Positions 17,539 through 27,331 of a stretch of DNA of 64,000 nt are shown here, one piece after another. Position 1 is the stretch's first letter. Each line of letters begins with the position of its first letter. The position numbers and the translations under genes are program-made. Under the pieces are notes generated by a model, which saw only the letters and a list, made by a program, of their open reading frames with translations, was not told the DNA's origin and searched no databases. The DNA is from a bacterium (GTDB taxonomy: Bacteria > Bacteroidota > Ignavibacteria > Kapaibacteriales > UBA7675): positions 30,892 through 94,891 of the forward strand of contig JAUIKM010000021.1 in assembly GCA_030430495.1 (NCBI GenBank), in the 5' to 3' direction.

Positions 17539-18285
17539 ATGTTCCCAACGATTGAAATCTCGGGCTACTACATTCAAACATTTCTGGTCTGTATTTGTGC
17601 AGGTTTTACTTTAAGCAGTGGCCTCGTTTTTAGACAAGGCGGTTATGAGCAGTTAAAAAGTTGGTGGGTAACTCTTTGGTTCTTTTGGGTATTCGGTCGC
17701 CTGGGAAACGAGCTACTCTACAACTTCCCACAAAGTGTATCAGTCAATCTCGGTATAAACGGCGGCTCTTCAATCCTTGGTTCCATCTTGGGCAGTATGC
17801 TTGTGATTCCTGTAATTGCCATGCTGAGGAATATCTCGTGGAGTACCCTGGCTGACAGTTTTATACTGCCCTTATTAGTTGTCCAGATGTTTGGAAAGTT
17901 TGGTTGTTTCTTAAACGGCTGTTGTTGTGGAGTACCGACCTCCGTGTTCTGGTGCGTTGACTTCCCTGCTCATCCCGATGTTTGTATACATCCGTCACAG
18001 TTATATGAATTGACTGCCTTGTTACTGATGTTTGGTATGTTTCTCATGGCATCGGACAAGCTGAAAGCCGGCTCCGGTGTTTTAACTGCATTGTATCTTG
18101 TGTTGTACGGTTTGGAAAGATTCATTGCCGAGTTTTTCAGAGGTGATGTCGTGAAGACAGGGTTTCTCGGAATCACTGTTGGACAACTGGCGTCATTGTT
18201 GATTGTCCTATGTGGATTTCTGATATTTACCTGTTTGCGCCGAAGACACGTGGAAATAACGTGCTACACGATCACCATTCTTTAG
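17539..18285 (+). CDS. Variant prolipoprotein diacylglyceryl transferase (Lgt family)
   Basis: A 248-residue membrane protein with about seven helices. Lgt moves diacylglycerol from phosphatidylglycerol to the lipobox cysteine of prolipoproteins. The family blocks seen are KFGCFLNGCCCG (for GRxGNFxNGE), HPSQLYEL near residue 155 and YGLERFIAEFFRGD near 195, which keeps the essential C-terminal Arg and Glu. The block that normally carries HGG reads GGSSILGSILG, so the equivalent of E. coli His103 is missing. This suggests a specialised paralogue rather than the housekeeping enzyme (inference). It directly follows two lipoprotein genes. A TTG start at 17518 overlapping the previous stop is possible. 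Confidence 0.85.
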   Translation: MFPTIEISGYYIQTFLVCICAGFTLSSGLVFRQGGYEQLKSWWVTLWFFWVFGRLGNELLYNFPQSVSVNLGINGGSSILGSILGSMLVIPVIAMLRNISWSTLADSFILPLLVVQMFGKFGCFLNGCCCGVPTSVFWCVDFPAHPDVCIHPSQLYELTALLLMFGMFLMASDKLKAGSGVLTALYLVLYGLERFIAEFFRGDVVKTGFLGITVGQLASLLIVLCGFLIFTCLRRRHVEITCYTITIL

Positions 18286-18698
18286 GTTGGATAGGGCACA
18301 AACCCAGTGTGGAAAAGCTGCCCTTAATATACTCGCCGTTTACTGTTCCGACAGTTCAATACAATCATAGCATTGGGGGAATAACTTGCCGTCCAGAGAT
18401 TTGCGGTTTAGCTTCTCAAGCACAATGATCATGGTCTTATCTCCTCTTCGACCACAATGTGACATCGGGAGCGGGGCAGAAATGATCCTATCTATCATTC
18501 AGAACCGGTTCCAAAATCGCAACGCGATTGAATATTCAGGACTATGAGAGCACATCAACAACAGTGCATTCAATTCCATCGATTTCGATGGATCAATAAT
18601 TCGGGCAAGATTGAATAGCTCTATACTTGCTCCAGAATGCAGGACAGAACAGATCAGGGCGGTCGGGTTTATTTGCTATTGGTGAGACCTCGCCGGCA
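18286..18698. other. Gene-less stretch between converging genes
   Basis: No coding region, hairpin terminator or repeat was recognised. Confidence 0.5.
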
Positions 18699-19286
18699 CT
18701 ATCCGGGGTTGACGCGTGGAATTTCGAACTGCGCCAGTTTGCCGATCAATTCACGTCGGGCCTTTTTGACTTCGGTAAAAAATTCCTTGAGCTCCTCGTT
18801 TGTGTTGAGGCTATCACGCATGCTATAACCAAAGAGGACCAGGTGGTTTTGGCCATTAACGTTTTGGCTTTGAAAGCGGTAGGCGTTCCACTCGTAGATA
18901 TAGTTTTGGTCCGAAATGATAAAATCAAGCAGAGATTCGCCAAGCTCCTCATTCGAGATTAAATCATAATTAATAACAGGGTTGTTTTTCTTTTGTTGCT
19001 CCAGCTCGTTAATCTTGATTTTTACGGCGTCTTTAACGCCAACGTCTCCTCGAATTGATTCTACAAGAAGCATTTTGTGGAATTCATTCAAGTCTTCGTG
19101 GGAACGCAAGTACTCTTGTTTGTAATAATTCTCGGTGGGATGCGAACTCCACACCAATTCGTACTCTTCCTCGTTGAATTCGATATTTTTACCAATTGAA
19201 AGCAAGTCGGCGAACTCTTCCAGGCTATAAAAGGTCGCAACCGACATGGGTAAAAGGAAGCCGCAGCACAGTAAAAATTTCCTCAC
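18699..19286 (-). CDS. Exported protein of unknown function
   Basis: A 195-residue protein. GTG 19286 is chosen because GGAGGTG lies just upstream and the signal peptide (KFLLCCGFLLPMSVATF) then starts at residue 2; a longer frame from 19352 lacks these. The mature part is acidic and helical (NEEEYEL, NELEQQKKN, NEELKEFF). No family is recognised. It stands alone on its strand. Confidence 0.7.
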   Translation of the reverse strand: MRKFLLCCGFLLPMSVATFYSLEEFADLLSIGKNIEFNEEEYELVWSSHPTENYYKQEYLRSHEDLNEFHKMLLVESIRGDVGVKDAVKIKINELEQQKKNNPVINYDLISNEELGESLLDFIISDQNYIYEWNAYRFQSQNVNGQNHLVLFGYSMRDSLNTNEELKEFFTEVKKARRELIGKLAQFEIPRVNPG

Positions 19287-19491
19287 AACACCTCCGCTGT
19301 ATTTGTAGGAATAACCTTGCGCAAAGATAGTAGATTGCTGGTCTATCTGCAATATTTACTGCTTGGTGCGGGTACTCACACCCGGCTGCAGCAATTCTTC
19401 ACAGTGTGAACAGTCGTGCAGCAGCTGTAGTAAAGCCGGCAGGTAGAATTAGGCGTCTTGAATTACAAAAACTACACATGATGTCGATCTT

Positions 19492-20616
19492 CTAAGTCCC
19501 GGCTACTGATGCAATCGCCGTAAAATCCGGATCATCGTGGTAGTGCCCGAAGTCAGAATCGTTTCCGGCTAGTGTTCTGTATGATAAATTCAATTCAATG
19601 GCTCGTCCGAGAGCTTTCAGTGCATTGAGTTTCTGATCAATCAAACTGTAACAACAAGCCAGTTCATACCAAGCATTGGCATCCTGTGGATCGATGTCTA
19701 TAGCTTTGTCGTAGGACGCAATGGCCTCGTCGTGACGCCCGAGATTGTCCAGCACCATGCCGCGGTTGCTCCATGCGCAGGCATGGTGTGAATCGATGTT
19801 GAAAGCCTTGTCGTAGGACGCAATCGCCTCGTCTTGGCGCTCAAGGTCGTCCAGCGTAACGCCGCGGTTGGACCACGCAACGGCATCAAGTGGGTCGATA
19901 GAAATAGCTTTGTCGTAGGACTCAATGGCCTCTTCGTAGCGGCCGAGTTCGTCCAGCGCGTTGCCGCGGTTGGACCATATTGCAGCTTTGTCCTGATTGA
20001 TGTTGATGGCTTTGTCGTAGGACGCAATCGCCTCGTTGTGGCGTCCGAGATCGTAAAGTGCATTGCCACGGTTGTACCGCGCTTTGGCGTCCATGGGATC
20101 GATCTCGATGGCTTTGTCGTAGGACTCGATCGCCTCGTTGTAGCGGCCGAGATTGTCCAAAGCAATTCCTCGGCAGTTCCAGGTGTCGGCATCCTTTGGG
20201 TCAATGACGATAGCTTTGCTGAAGGATTCAAGCGCCTCGTCGAAGCGTGCAAGTTGGACCAGTGTATTGCCGTGATATACCCACGCATCGGTATCCTGTG
20301 GATCAATATCGATAGTCCTGTTGAAGGATTCAATGGCTTCGTCGAAGCGTCCAAGTTTAACCAGTGTGGTGCCGCGGTTATACCACGCCGTGGCATCCTG
20401 TGGATCGATATCAATGGCCTTGTCGTAGGACTCTCTTGCCTCGTTGTCAGGCCCGAGCTCGTCCAGAGCATCGCCACGCTTAAACCAGGCGTCGGCGCGC
20501 TGTGGATCGATGTTTATGACGTTGTCGCAGGACGTGACGGCCTCGCTGTAGCGCCCGAGTTCGAACAGTTCCAGGCCCTTCTGGAACCAGTAAGCAGGAT
20601 CGTGATCCATGTCCAT
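19492..20616 (-). CDS. TPR-repeat protein, about ten near-identical repeats
   Basis: A 374-residue soluble protein built almost wholly of 34-residue tetratricopeptide repeats of the form AW.NRG..L..LGR..EAI.SYDKAI.IDP. ATG 20616 has GAGG just upstream. There is no signal peptide or other domain; the last 60 residues degenerate (ALKALGRAIEL). TPR superhelices bind partner proteins. The repeats are so alike at the DNA level that long false frames appear on both strands. No partner gene is suggested by the neighbours. Confidence 0.9.
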   Translation of the reverse strand: MDMDHDPAYWFQKGLELFELGRYSEAVTSCDNVINIDPQRADAWFKRGDALDELGPDNEARESYDKAIDIDPQDATAWYNRGTTLVKLGRFDEAIESFNRTIDIDPQDTDAWVYHGNTLVQLARFDEALESFSKAIVIDPKDADTWNCRGIALDNLGRYNEAIESYDKAIEIDPMDAKARYNRGNALYDLGRHNEAIASYDKAININQDKAAIWSNRGNALDELGRYEEAIESYDKAISIDPLDAVAWSNRGVTLDDLERQDEAIASYDKAFNIDSHHACAWSNRGMVLDNLGRHDEAIASYDKAIDIDPQDANAWYELACCYSLIDQKLNALKALGRAIELNLSYRTLAGNDSDFGHYHDDPDFTAIASVAGT

Positions 20617-20964
20617 TCTGCCTCAGTCTGAGAGTGCAATTGAGTGGAAACAAGAGATAATCTGAGAATTAACAAGTTAAAAAAGTCGGGTGGATAGTCG
20701 AATTTTTGAGTTGAAAGTTTGAATTCGGCGAAAGAGGAACAAAGGCCGGCAAACCGGGGATCGGGATCACCACCGCCAGCAGGCACGTCTCAGCGCACGA
20801 GAAAACTGGAAGTCCTTAAAATCAATAGCGCCGCCAGGAAGTGATGAATTGTGACCGATCAACCACAAAATTCACGTCAAAACGGCGCTTGGGGTACTAC
20901 TGGAACATTTGGTCCGCAGTGTTCTCGCTCGTCCCTACCCATCGCGTACCCACGCGTAGAGCGT
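20617..20964. other. Gene-less stretch
   Basis: Upstream of the TPR gene and downstream of a barrel-like gene; no signal could be supported. Confidence 0.5.
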
Positions 20965-21672
20965 TTACTCTGCGGCCTCGTAGCCGTAACCGCCGATTGA
21001 AAGCCTGGCATAAAAACCGCTTAACCCAAAATCGGGACCGCCGTTGATTTCTCCGCCGGTATAGGACCAGTCGTTCGATTGTGGACTTAACAAATACCCG
21101 GCGGTCAGCCCGAGCATCATTCCTCCCCAACTTCCGTCGCGCTGTTGTTCCTTAAACAGCATGAGTTCGACCGAGGCGGAAAAGTCGAGCATCAGCCCGC
21201 CCTGGCTGATTTGTGTTTCGTTGCCCGGCTTTGCGACGATGGTCTCCGGCGTCAGTACCCCGTTCTCCGCCAGATGCATTGTCACGCCGCCGAAGCCAAT
21301 TCCAACCATTGGAAACAGGCGGAAATCCTCATTGTGAACGACCATGTAGCCGAGGTTCAGAAAACCCATCCCGGCGTTTACGCTGGCGGACAGACTGTCG
21401 GTCGATTCTTCCTTGCCGATCAACCCCTGTCCAGAGCCGCCCAGCAGGAAATTGTTGTAGTTGCCGTAACCGCCCCCGCCAAATAGCAGGAAGTTGTTGC
21501 TCAAAGTCGGAAAATCGGTCGGCACAAAGACCTGCAAATCTTCAATGTCGAACGTGCCGTACCCTACCCAAAATCCTCCGGCGCCCCCACGCGACAGCGA
21601 GTCGTCCTGTGCCGACATTGCGGTGGACATGGACAAAAAACAAAGCGCTACAAGAAGTAATACTCGTTGCAT
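20965..21672 (-). CDS. Exported glycine-rich protein, probably outer-membrane barrel
   Basis: A 235-residue protein with a clean signal peptide (VLLLVALCFLSMSTAMSAQ). The mature part alternates glycine-rich turns and short amphipathic strands (GGFWVGYGTF, VNAGMGFLNLGYMV, FPMVGIGFGGVTM, MLGLTAGYLLSP, FYARLSIGGYGYE), which fits a small beta-barrel. No named family. It lies alone on the minus strand. Confidence 0.7.
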   Translation of the reverse strand: MQRVLLLVALCFLSMSTAMSAQDDSLSRGGAGGFWVGYGTFDIEDLQVFVPTDFPTLSNNFLLFGGGGYGNYNNFLLGGSGQGLIGKEESTDSLSASVNAGMGFLNLGYMVVHNEDFRLFPMVGIGFGGVTMHLAENGVLTPETIVAKPGNETQISQGGLMLDFSASVELMLFKEQQRDGSWGGMMLGLTAGYLLSPQSNDWSYTGGEINGGPDFGLSGFYARLSIGGYGYEAAE

Positions 21673-22146
21673 ATTGAAACATGTGGAATGTGATGTTTAA
21701 TTCAGCCGGGTCTTTGCAATATCGCAAGAGTTTTCAGATTTTCCAACGACAGTCTGACTGGTCGTTTGCCAGCGTAAACATTCGTTTCAGGCAATTGTTT
21801 TATACTTTCGGCGGTCGACGGCAAACTGGCAGTTCACCGATGGTGGACCTGAATGTATTAATGGTCAATCTGGTTCTATCTCCGGTTCCACCGGTTTGGA
21901 TGAGCTGTTATCGATTGTCGAAAATGCCGTAAACTAATTTGCCTTTTACCGTCCAGATTGTTTTTCAGACACCGACTACGCACCGCGTGTCCCACCACTC
22001 GGCAAAACTGGATGCTTTAATATCAAAATACACATTGTCGGGATTGTGCAGGCCGGTTTGTCTTGTGCTCGCCCTTCAAATTTAACGTCACCCTGAACGC
22101 TGCACGACATGGTTGTGCCGGCCGACCCTCTTTGATGATAGCCGCA
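21673..22146. other. Gene-less stretch
   Basis: Only short unrelated frames; no terminator or repeat recognised. Confidence 0.5.
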
Positions 22147-22669
22147 TTATTTGTCCAATGGAATATATCTTTCTTTGATGATGTTAAAATGATGAATTTG
22201 ATGACCCGCAACAGTCAATCCAATTGTGTAGAGCGGCATGACGTAGTCAGTGAATACACAGTCCATTCCGAGAATTTCCCTGTTAAAGGACTCAAACATC
22301 AGGATTGTTGATTGGCGCGTTATTCGCAATTCACGTAACAACTGCTCAATTGACAATTCATCTGCATTCGAATTTGCACCCATTACTTCCTGGTTGAGCG
22401 CAGCCGGAATAGATCCTTCGTTGCGGGCAAATATCAATGCATCATAACACCAGATTCTTTCCCAATCTATCAGATGTTGAAAGATTTTATTGATACTCCA
22501 TTTACCGCTGTCATATGTTCTTAAACCGATTCGTTTTAACTGGTCAATATCTAAAGCATCTATGTTTTCTATGCTTGAAGCAAAAGCCTCCTTCAGCGTA
22601 ACATTGCCGGTCAGTTCAAAAACATATTCTAAAAGAATTGGGGTATTTTTTTACTTCTTCTTGTTCCAC
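22147..22669 (-). pseudogene. DinB-family protein with a frameshift in an A-run
   Basis: A GTG at 22669 with AAGGAG nine bases upstream opens VEQEEVKK; after a run of seven A (T7 on the plus strand, 22646-22652) the family reading continues one frame over as TPILLEYVFELTGNVTLKEAF to the stop at 22147. Six A would restore one ~174-residue protein. KWSINKIFQHLIDWERIW and AGHQIHHFNIIKERY are typical of DinB/YfiT-like four-helix metal-binding proteins, including the His residues. Either a pseudogene or a sequencing slip in the homopolymer. The block is A/T-rich like the left end of the window, suggesting transfer. Confidence 0.8.
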
Positions 22670-23195
22670 AACTGCTTACTCCTTAGCATCACATGAAAAT
22701 TGTGAATCAGCGCAGAGTTGCGCTCGATATCGGAAATTCCTCTCATTTTCCGTTGAATTGCTCCCGGCAGTCATGTCGGCAAATGTAAACATATCCAAAG
22801 CACTCTTACTTGCCAATTCATTTGCCTATGCTGCACTGTAACCTGCATCGGTGTTCATTCTTGCTCCTGAGGTTCAAACCAACCATTGTTGTTGAAATAT
22901 TTTTTCCATCCGGGGATTTCGAAACTCTGTACTCTGCAACACCCGCCGCAATATGGTCTGCATTCATGTGGCTCACAACGCTTCGTATCGCCGATCCCGC
23001 CGCATTGGAATGGAGCATCGGTCCGATGTGTTGTCGCTTTGAGCCGCCTCTTACAGAGCTCGGCTCAGGCTTGCATGATTTTTTTGTTCGTCATGGAGGG
23101 CACGGTATTTTGGCATCAGTACCAACTTTTGTAAAATTGTTTGGTATGTCCGGGTAGTTGCCTAATTGTTCCATTAATCAGCTGTGAAAAACATC
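22670..23195. other. Gene-less stretch
   Basis: Open frames up to 115 codons exist on the plus strand but have no start signal, signal peptide or family resemblance. Confidence 0.45.
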
Positions 23196-23933
23196 ATGCG
23201 GTATAAAATCATTGGCGTCTTATTGTCACTCACGATTTTAATCAGTTGTTCGGATGACGACACGACCGGGCCGGGCACTTCAACCAATGTGGCGATCCGG
23301 GTCGTGATGCCGTCGCCGGTCGTGCGTGCTGCTGCCATGCAAGGTAAAGGGCCGGGAGATGTCATTCTCAATGGTGGCGGGATCGACTCGATCAGTGTTG
23401 ACCGAGTGCGCCTTCTGATTTCGCGCATCAAACTCACCGGCGTCTTTCTTGGCGACTCGACGAATTTCAATGAACCCGATATCAAGACCGAACCGGTCGT
23501 TCTGACGGTCGACACAACGACGGGCGGCCAGCCCCTGCTCGAAGCCACGATTCCCCCCGGCGACTACGAAAAAATCAAGTTTGAATTCCATCGCTTCAGC
23601 ACAAGCGAACTCAGCGACTATGCCAGCGATCCGACGTTCAGCGACTTTGCCACGTCGGATCGCAAGTCGTCGATCATGGAAGGCCGCATTTACTGCGACG
23701 GAGTCGCTGAACCCTTCGTATTTTCAGGTGATGCCACGGCCAATCTCTCGGTATTTTTTGACTCGGACGTTCAGGTTGACGAGGTCGACATCAGCGAGCT
23801 CATTCTGGAGTTTGATCCTTCAACCTTGTTTGTGGATAGCAAGTCCGGCGATCTTATCGATCCGCGCGAAAGCAAAAACGAGAATGACATAGAGAAAAAT
23901 CTCAAGGACGCAATTCACGCTTACAAGCGCTGA
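23196..23933 (+). CDS. Lipoprotein, DUF4382-like
   Basis: A 245-residue protein with a lipobox leader (IIGVLLSLTILISC). After a Thr/Gly linker the mature part has SISVDRVRLLISRIKL and later IPPGDYEKIKFEFHRF, a layout like the DUF4382/carbohydrate-binding-fold lipoproteins in which a beta-sandwich carries a charged face. ATG 23196 is preferred; a GTG at 23184 would add four residues. It is followed by a strong hairpin terminator, so it is a single-gene unit. Function unknown. Confidence 0.7.
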   Translation: MRYKIIGVLLSLTILISCSDDDTTGPGTSTNVAIRVVMPSPVVRAAAMQGKGPGDVILNGGGIDSISVDRVRLLISRIKLTGVFLGDSTNFNEPDIKTEPVVLTVDTTTGGQPLLEATIPPGDYEKIKFEFHRFSTSELSDYASDPTFSDFATSDRKSSIMEGRIYCDGVAEPFVFSGDATANLSVFFDSDVQVDEVDISELILEFDPSTLFVDSKSGDLIDPRESKNENDIEKNLKDAIHAYKR

Positions 23934-23955
23934 GTGCGATTCAGAATAATCATGC

Positions 23956-23998
23956 AACGCACCTTTCACACCATGGTGGAAGGTGCGTTTGTTGTTTA
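23956..23998 (+). terminator. Rho-independent-type terminator
   Basis: Arms AACGCACCTTTC...ACC and GGT..GGAAGGTGCGTT around an ATG loop, followed by TTGTTGTTT. It begins 22 bp after the stop of the lipoprotein gene. Confidence 0.8.
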
Positions 23999-24421
23999 AA
24001 GGACAAAATTTGTGTCAGGGTTTTCTGGCCCAAAGGTAGGCTTCGGCGTGGCGCCGGCAGCCGTCGCGGTTTTCAACCCGGGGGCAAAGGGAATTGCCGT
24101 GAGTCAGATATTCGCGATCATTAAGTGCCGACTGATCATATCTTATTGAATCAAATCGTAGGCTCGGCCTTCGATTGAGCAATGAGAAGCACCTGTGTTT
24201 TTATTGAAGTCCCGGATTCTCCCTCGCCGTCATTGTTGTTGCGCGTCGATCTCTCCGCTTCAGACAGCCGTACGTAGTGCATTCACCCGTGTCGCCAGGA
24301 TCAGAGAGCCAGATTTGTGAGTACACGCAACAAGCCCTTCAGTCTACCCGTACAGCGCCATTTCTCTGATTTCGCGGCCCCTGGGCGCATTCTGACCTCC
24401 GGCAAACCACATGATTGCAAC
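23999..24421. other. Gene-less stretch
   Basis: No coding region supported. A frame joined to the next gene runs from 24317 but its N-terminal part does not look like protein of that family. Confidence 0.45.
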
Positions 24422-25912
24422 GTGAAAATTACTCTTTGCCTCCTGACGATTCTGTTCGCCGGTGCTGCCGCATCTGCTCAGATCGATCATTCAAGCATTC
24501 TGTTCCAGACGCTGAAAACCAATGACAGCCTCCTGTTCAACCTCGGCTTCAATACATGCGATCTGACGCAATTCGAAACGTTGTTGGCCGACGATTTTGA
24601 GTTTTACCACGATGAGGCCGGAATCACTGCTTCAAAGATGGACTTTATACGGCAGGTCGAAGAGAATATTTGCAGGGCCGAATTTAGTCCGGAGAGAAGA
24701 CTGGTGGAAGGTACCCTGGAAGTGTACGCCTTGCGCAACAAGGGCGAGCTCTACGGAGCGCTGCAGACCGGCAGGCATGAGTTCTATACACTTGAGCAAG
24801 GTGAATCGAAGCGTCTTACAAGTGTTGCCCGGTTCACCCACATCTGGCTCGTTGAGGATGGCGTCTGGAAGTTGAGTCGTGTCTACAGCTATGACCACCA
24901 GAAAATTCAGGCTGTCGCGGAAACAGATAAAGAGTCGTTGTTTAAAAACAGAACAGAAACGGAACAGTGGCTTCGGAGCCTGAATGTGCCGGCTCTGGGC
25001 ATAGGATACATCCAGGATGGAAAAATTCGGGAAGTCGCGATGTACGGTGAACTTGAGGCCGGGAAACCGGCTCCCACGGATGCCATTTTTAACGTTGCTT
25101 CACTGACCAAGCCGGTAACAGCATTGGTTGCGCTCAAACTTGTAAATGCCGGCAGGTGGGATCTCGACGCCCCGCTGTCGCAGTTCTGGACGGATCCGGA
25201 CGTAGCCGCAGACGACAGATGCAACTTGTTGACAACCCGGCATGTGCTCAGTCATCAGTCGGGTTTTCCCAATTGGCGTTATCAAAACCCCGACGGCAAA
25301 CTTGCGTTTGAGTTCGATCCCGGTGCAGGATATCAGTATTCCGGCGAAGGCTTTGAGTACCTGAGACGGGCGCTGGAACAAAAGTTTAATACAACGTTGG
25401 ATCAGCTCGCTTCCGAACTGATATTGAAGCCTCTGCAGATGCATGACACGCATTTTTTCTGGAGCAATGACATTGACGATTCGCGGTTTGCCAGGTGGCA
25501 TGACAAGGCGGGTGAAGTCTATGAAACGTACAAAAACAGCTCGGCAAATGCGGCCGACGATCTGCTGACGACCGTGGAAGACTACTGCCGGTTTCTGATT
25601 CACGTGTTGGATGGCGCCGGTCTGTCGAATGAATTATACGGCGAAATGGTGTCGGATCAGACGCGTGTTAAACACAGTCAGTACTTCGGACTGGGTTGGC
25701 TGGTTGACGAGAATATCGGTCCGGATGCGTATGCCATTACACATGGCGGCGATGACCGGGGCGTGCATACGATTGTGTTTATCCTGCCGAAATCGCATCA
25801 GGGACTTGTGATTTTTACCAATGGCGACAATGGAACCGAGACATACATCGATGTTATTCAGCATTACTTAGGCGAACTTGGACAGGGAATCATAGATGTA
25901 GAAACCAGGTGA
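24422..25912 (+). CDS. Exported SnoaL-like plus serine beta-lactamase-like hydrolase
   Basis: A 496-residue protein. GTG 24422 puts a signal peptide (ITLCLLTILFAGAAASAQ) at the N-terminus; an upstream GTG at 24317 would add 35 unlikely residues. Residues ~30-170 form a SnoaL/DUF4440-like cone domain (LADDFEFYHDEAG, WLVEDGVWKLSRV). From ~190 a class C beta-lactamase/PBP4-like domain follows with the catalytic SLTK near 225, YSG near 304 and HGG near 440. Such enzymes cleave peptides or esters in the periplasm; real beta-lactamase activity is not implied. Alone on the strand. Confidence 0.85.
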   Translation: MKITLCLLTILFAGAAASAQIDHSSILFQTLKTNDSLLFNLGFNTCDLTQFETLLADDFEFYHDEAGITASKMDFIRQVEENICRAEFSPERRLVEGTLEVYALRNKGELYGALQTGRHEFYTLEQGESKRLTSVARFTHIWLVEDGVWKLSRVYSYDHQKIQAVAETDKESLFKNRTETEQWLRSLNVPALGIGYIQDGKIREVAMYGELEAGKPAPTDAIFNVASLTKPVTALVALKLVNAGRWDLDAPLSQFWTDPDVAADDRCNLLTTRHVLSHQSGFPNWRYQNPDGKLAFEFDPGAGYQYSGEGFEYLRRALEQKFNTTLDQLASELILKPLQMHDTHFFWSNDIDDSRFARWHDKAGEVYETYKNSSANAADDLLTTVEDYCRFLIHVLDGAGLSNELYGEMVSDQTRVKHSQYFGLGWLVDENIGPDAYAITHGGDDRGVHTIVFILPKSHQGLVIFTNGDNGTETYIDVIQHYLGELGQGIIDVETR

Positions 25913-25939
25913 ACCTGCTTGTCATCGTGTGCAGTGCCA

Positions 25940-25994
25940 AGTTTAAAGCATGGCTCCGGCCGGAAGTATCTCCCCCGGCCGAAGCAGCTTAAAC
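25940..25994. terminator. Bidirectional hairpin between convergent genes
   Basis: An imperfect long inverted repeat runs from GTTTAAAGC at 25940 to GCTTAAAC at 25994, with CCGGCCGG pairing to CCGGCCG near the loop. It sits between the hydrolase gene and the convergent gene at 26011, and both outer ends are A/T-rich. Confidence 0.6.
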
Positions 25995-26010
25995 AGCCGA
26001 TGTCGGACGT

Positions 26011-26592
26011 TTATTGCGGTACGCCGGTGGCGCTGCTGGATTGCAGTGTGAACGTCTCGCCTCCTTTGGAGAACGTTACCGGGTCGTCCAGTTCCGTATC
26101 CCAGTTGCTCGTAACCGGGAATTCAGTGGCGTCGTGCTGAAGCACCCATGCCGTCGGTTCATCCGCCGTCCACACATTACCTTCGGAATCAGTAAACTTG
26201 AGGTGAAGGTAAACAGTTGCATCCGCGGGGAAAAACGGGTCGCCGTCCGCACTCTGCGAGGTCAGCTCGACGTAGGAACTGTAGTCTTCGTCCAGCGAAA
26301 ACGTTCCATTGTCCAGTTCTTCAATGTAAAAACCGTCGATTTCGCCATGGTAGACATCAGCACTGATTTCAGTGGTACCCCCGCTGTAGTTCAGGCCGCC
26401 ATTGCACGAAAATTCAACTCCGTCGAGGAGCAAAGACGAGCACGTCATTTCTACCTCATAGGGGTCGGATTGCGACGGCGGCGGTTCGGGGTTGTCTGCG
26501 ATACCTTGGGTATAATTACCGATTAGCAAGGCCAGAACCAACACGGCCGGCAGGGCTATTACGATAAGTGTATTGCGTTTTTTCCGTGACAT
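26011..26592 (-). CDS. Membrane-anchored exported protein of unknown function
   Basis: A 193-residue protein from ATG 26592 (AGGA six bases upstream). A basic start (SRKKRN) and one hydrophobic helix (LIVIALPAVLVLALLIGNY) are followed by a proline-rich linker and an acidic beta-rich domain (for example VEMTCSSLLLDGVEFSC with two cysteines, VYLHLKFTDSEGNVW). A longer frame from 26904 has no support. Family not recognised. Confidence 0.75.
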   Translation of the reverse strand: MSRKKRNTLIVIALPAVLVLALLIGNYTQGIADNPEPPPSQSDPYEVEMTCSSLLLDGVEFSCNGGLNYSGGTTEISADVYHGEIDGFYIEELDNGTFSLDEDYSSYVELTSQSADGDPFFPADATVYLHLKFTDSEGNVWTADEPTAWVLQHDATEFPVTSNWDTELDDPVTFSKGGETFTLQSSSATGVPQ

Positions 26593-27331
26593 AATAATCC
26601 TGTAAAAGTGTGTTAAACATATGTGACAGTGTATTCCGCCGCAGCGGAATCCCGGAGCGGCAGTGATTCCGGGTCGAAAGTCCCGCAGTCGCTTAATGCA
26701 CGTCTGCATGTTCAGTGAGCTGTGGAACAAGGCAGTGGTCAACTTCTTCAAACATGGCAGGTCGATGCAGGCCGATTTCGATCGTCGTGAGTTGTGGGCC
26801 GGCACACGACGAACCGATGAATCTCTATCTTTCTGATCGACTATACCTGTAAATTCCTTTTGTGTTTGAACAAAGCTGGAATTCCAACGCTTACCGTATC
26901 CCAATATTCATGCCAGTTATTCTGTTGTCGCCGCTTTGTTGCGACGACATCAAGTATGATTGAGCCGGATGTCTCTGTAACTTTTTGTTTTGCAACGTAT
27001 TGCAGGGGAAGTGCCTCTAAGTGTGAACTCGTTCCCCGGTTCGCAATTTGCGCCCTGCGCCCGGCGTAGGTTCATTTTTGCTTCAGCATGTGACAATTTT
27101 TCGACTTGATTGATTCATGCGGAAGCATTATTCTGGGCCGTTTCTATCACGGAACGCTCGCGTCACCCTCTAAAATTTCTCAATTATTGCCCTTTTGGCG
27201 GCTCAACTGACTATGGCTGCATTCTGAAACAACATAGATCTTGTGTCGGTGAAAATTCGTCACCACGACGAATTATCGTCTCGTGTTTCATTATGCATTG
27301 ATAGCCTGGACAACGTGGGATATCATCCGCC
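26593..27331. other. Gene-less stretch of 739 bp between divergent genes
   Basis: No coding region supported. A short GC-rich inverted repeat (TTCCGCCGCAGCGGAA) lies near 26634. It separates the exported-protein gene from the signalling region and probably contains promoters for both. Confidence 0.5.

Noticed and set aside
19698..20631. Long alternative frames on both strands over the TPR gene (up to 265 codons)
   Set aside because: They follow from the periodic, codon-biased repeat DNA; only the TPR frame gives a known fold.
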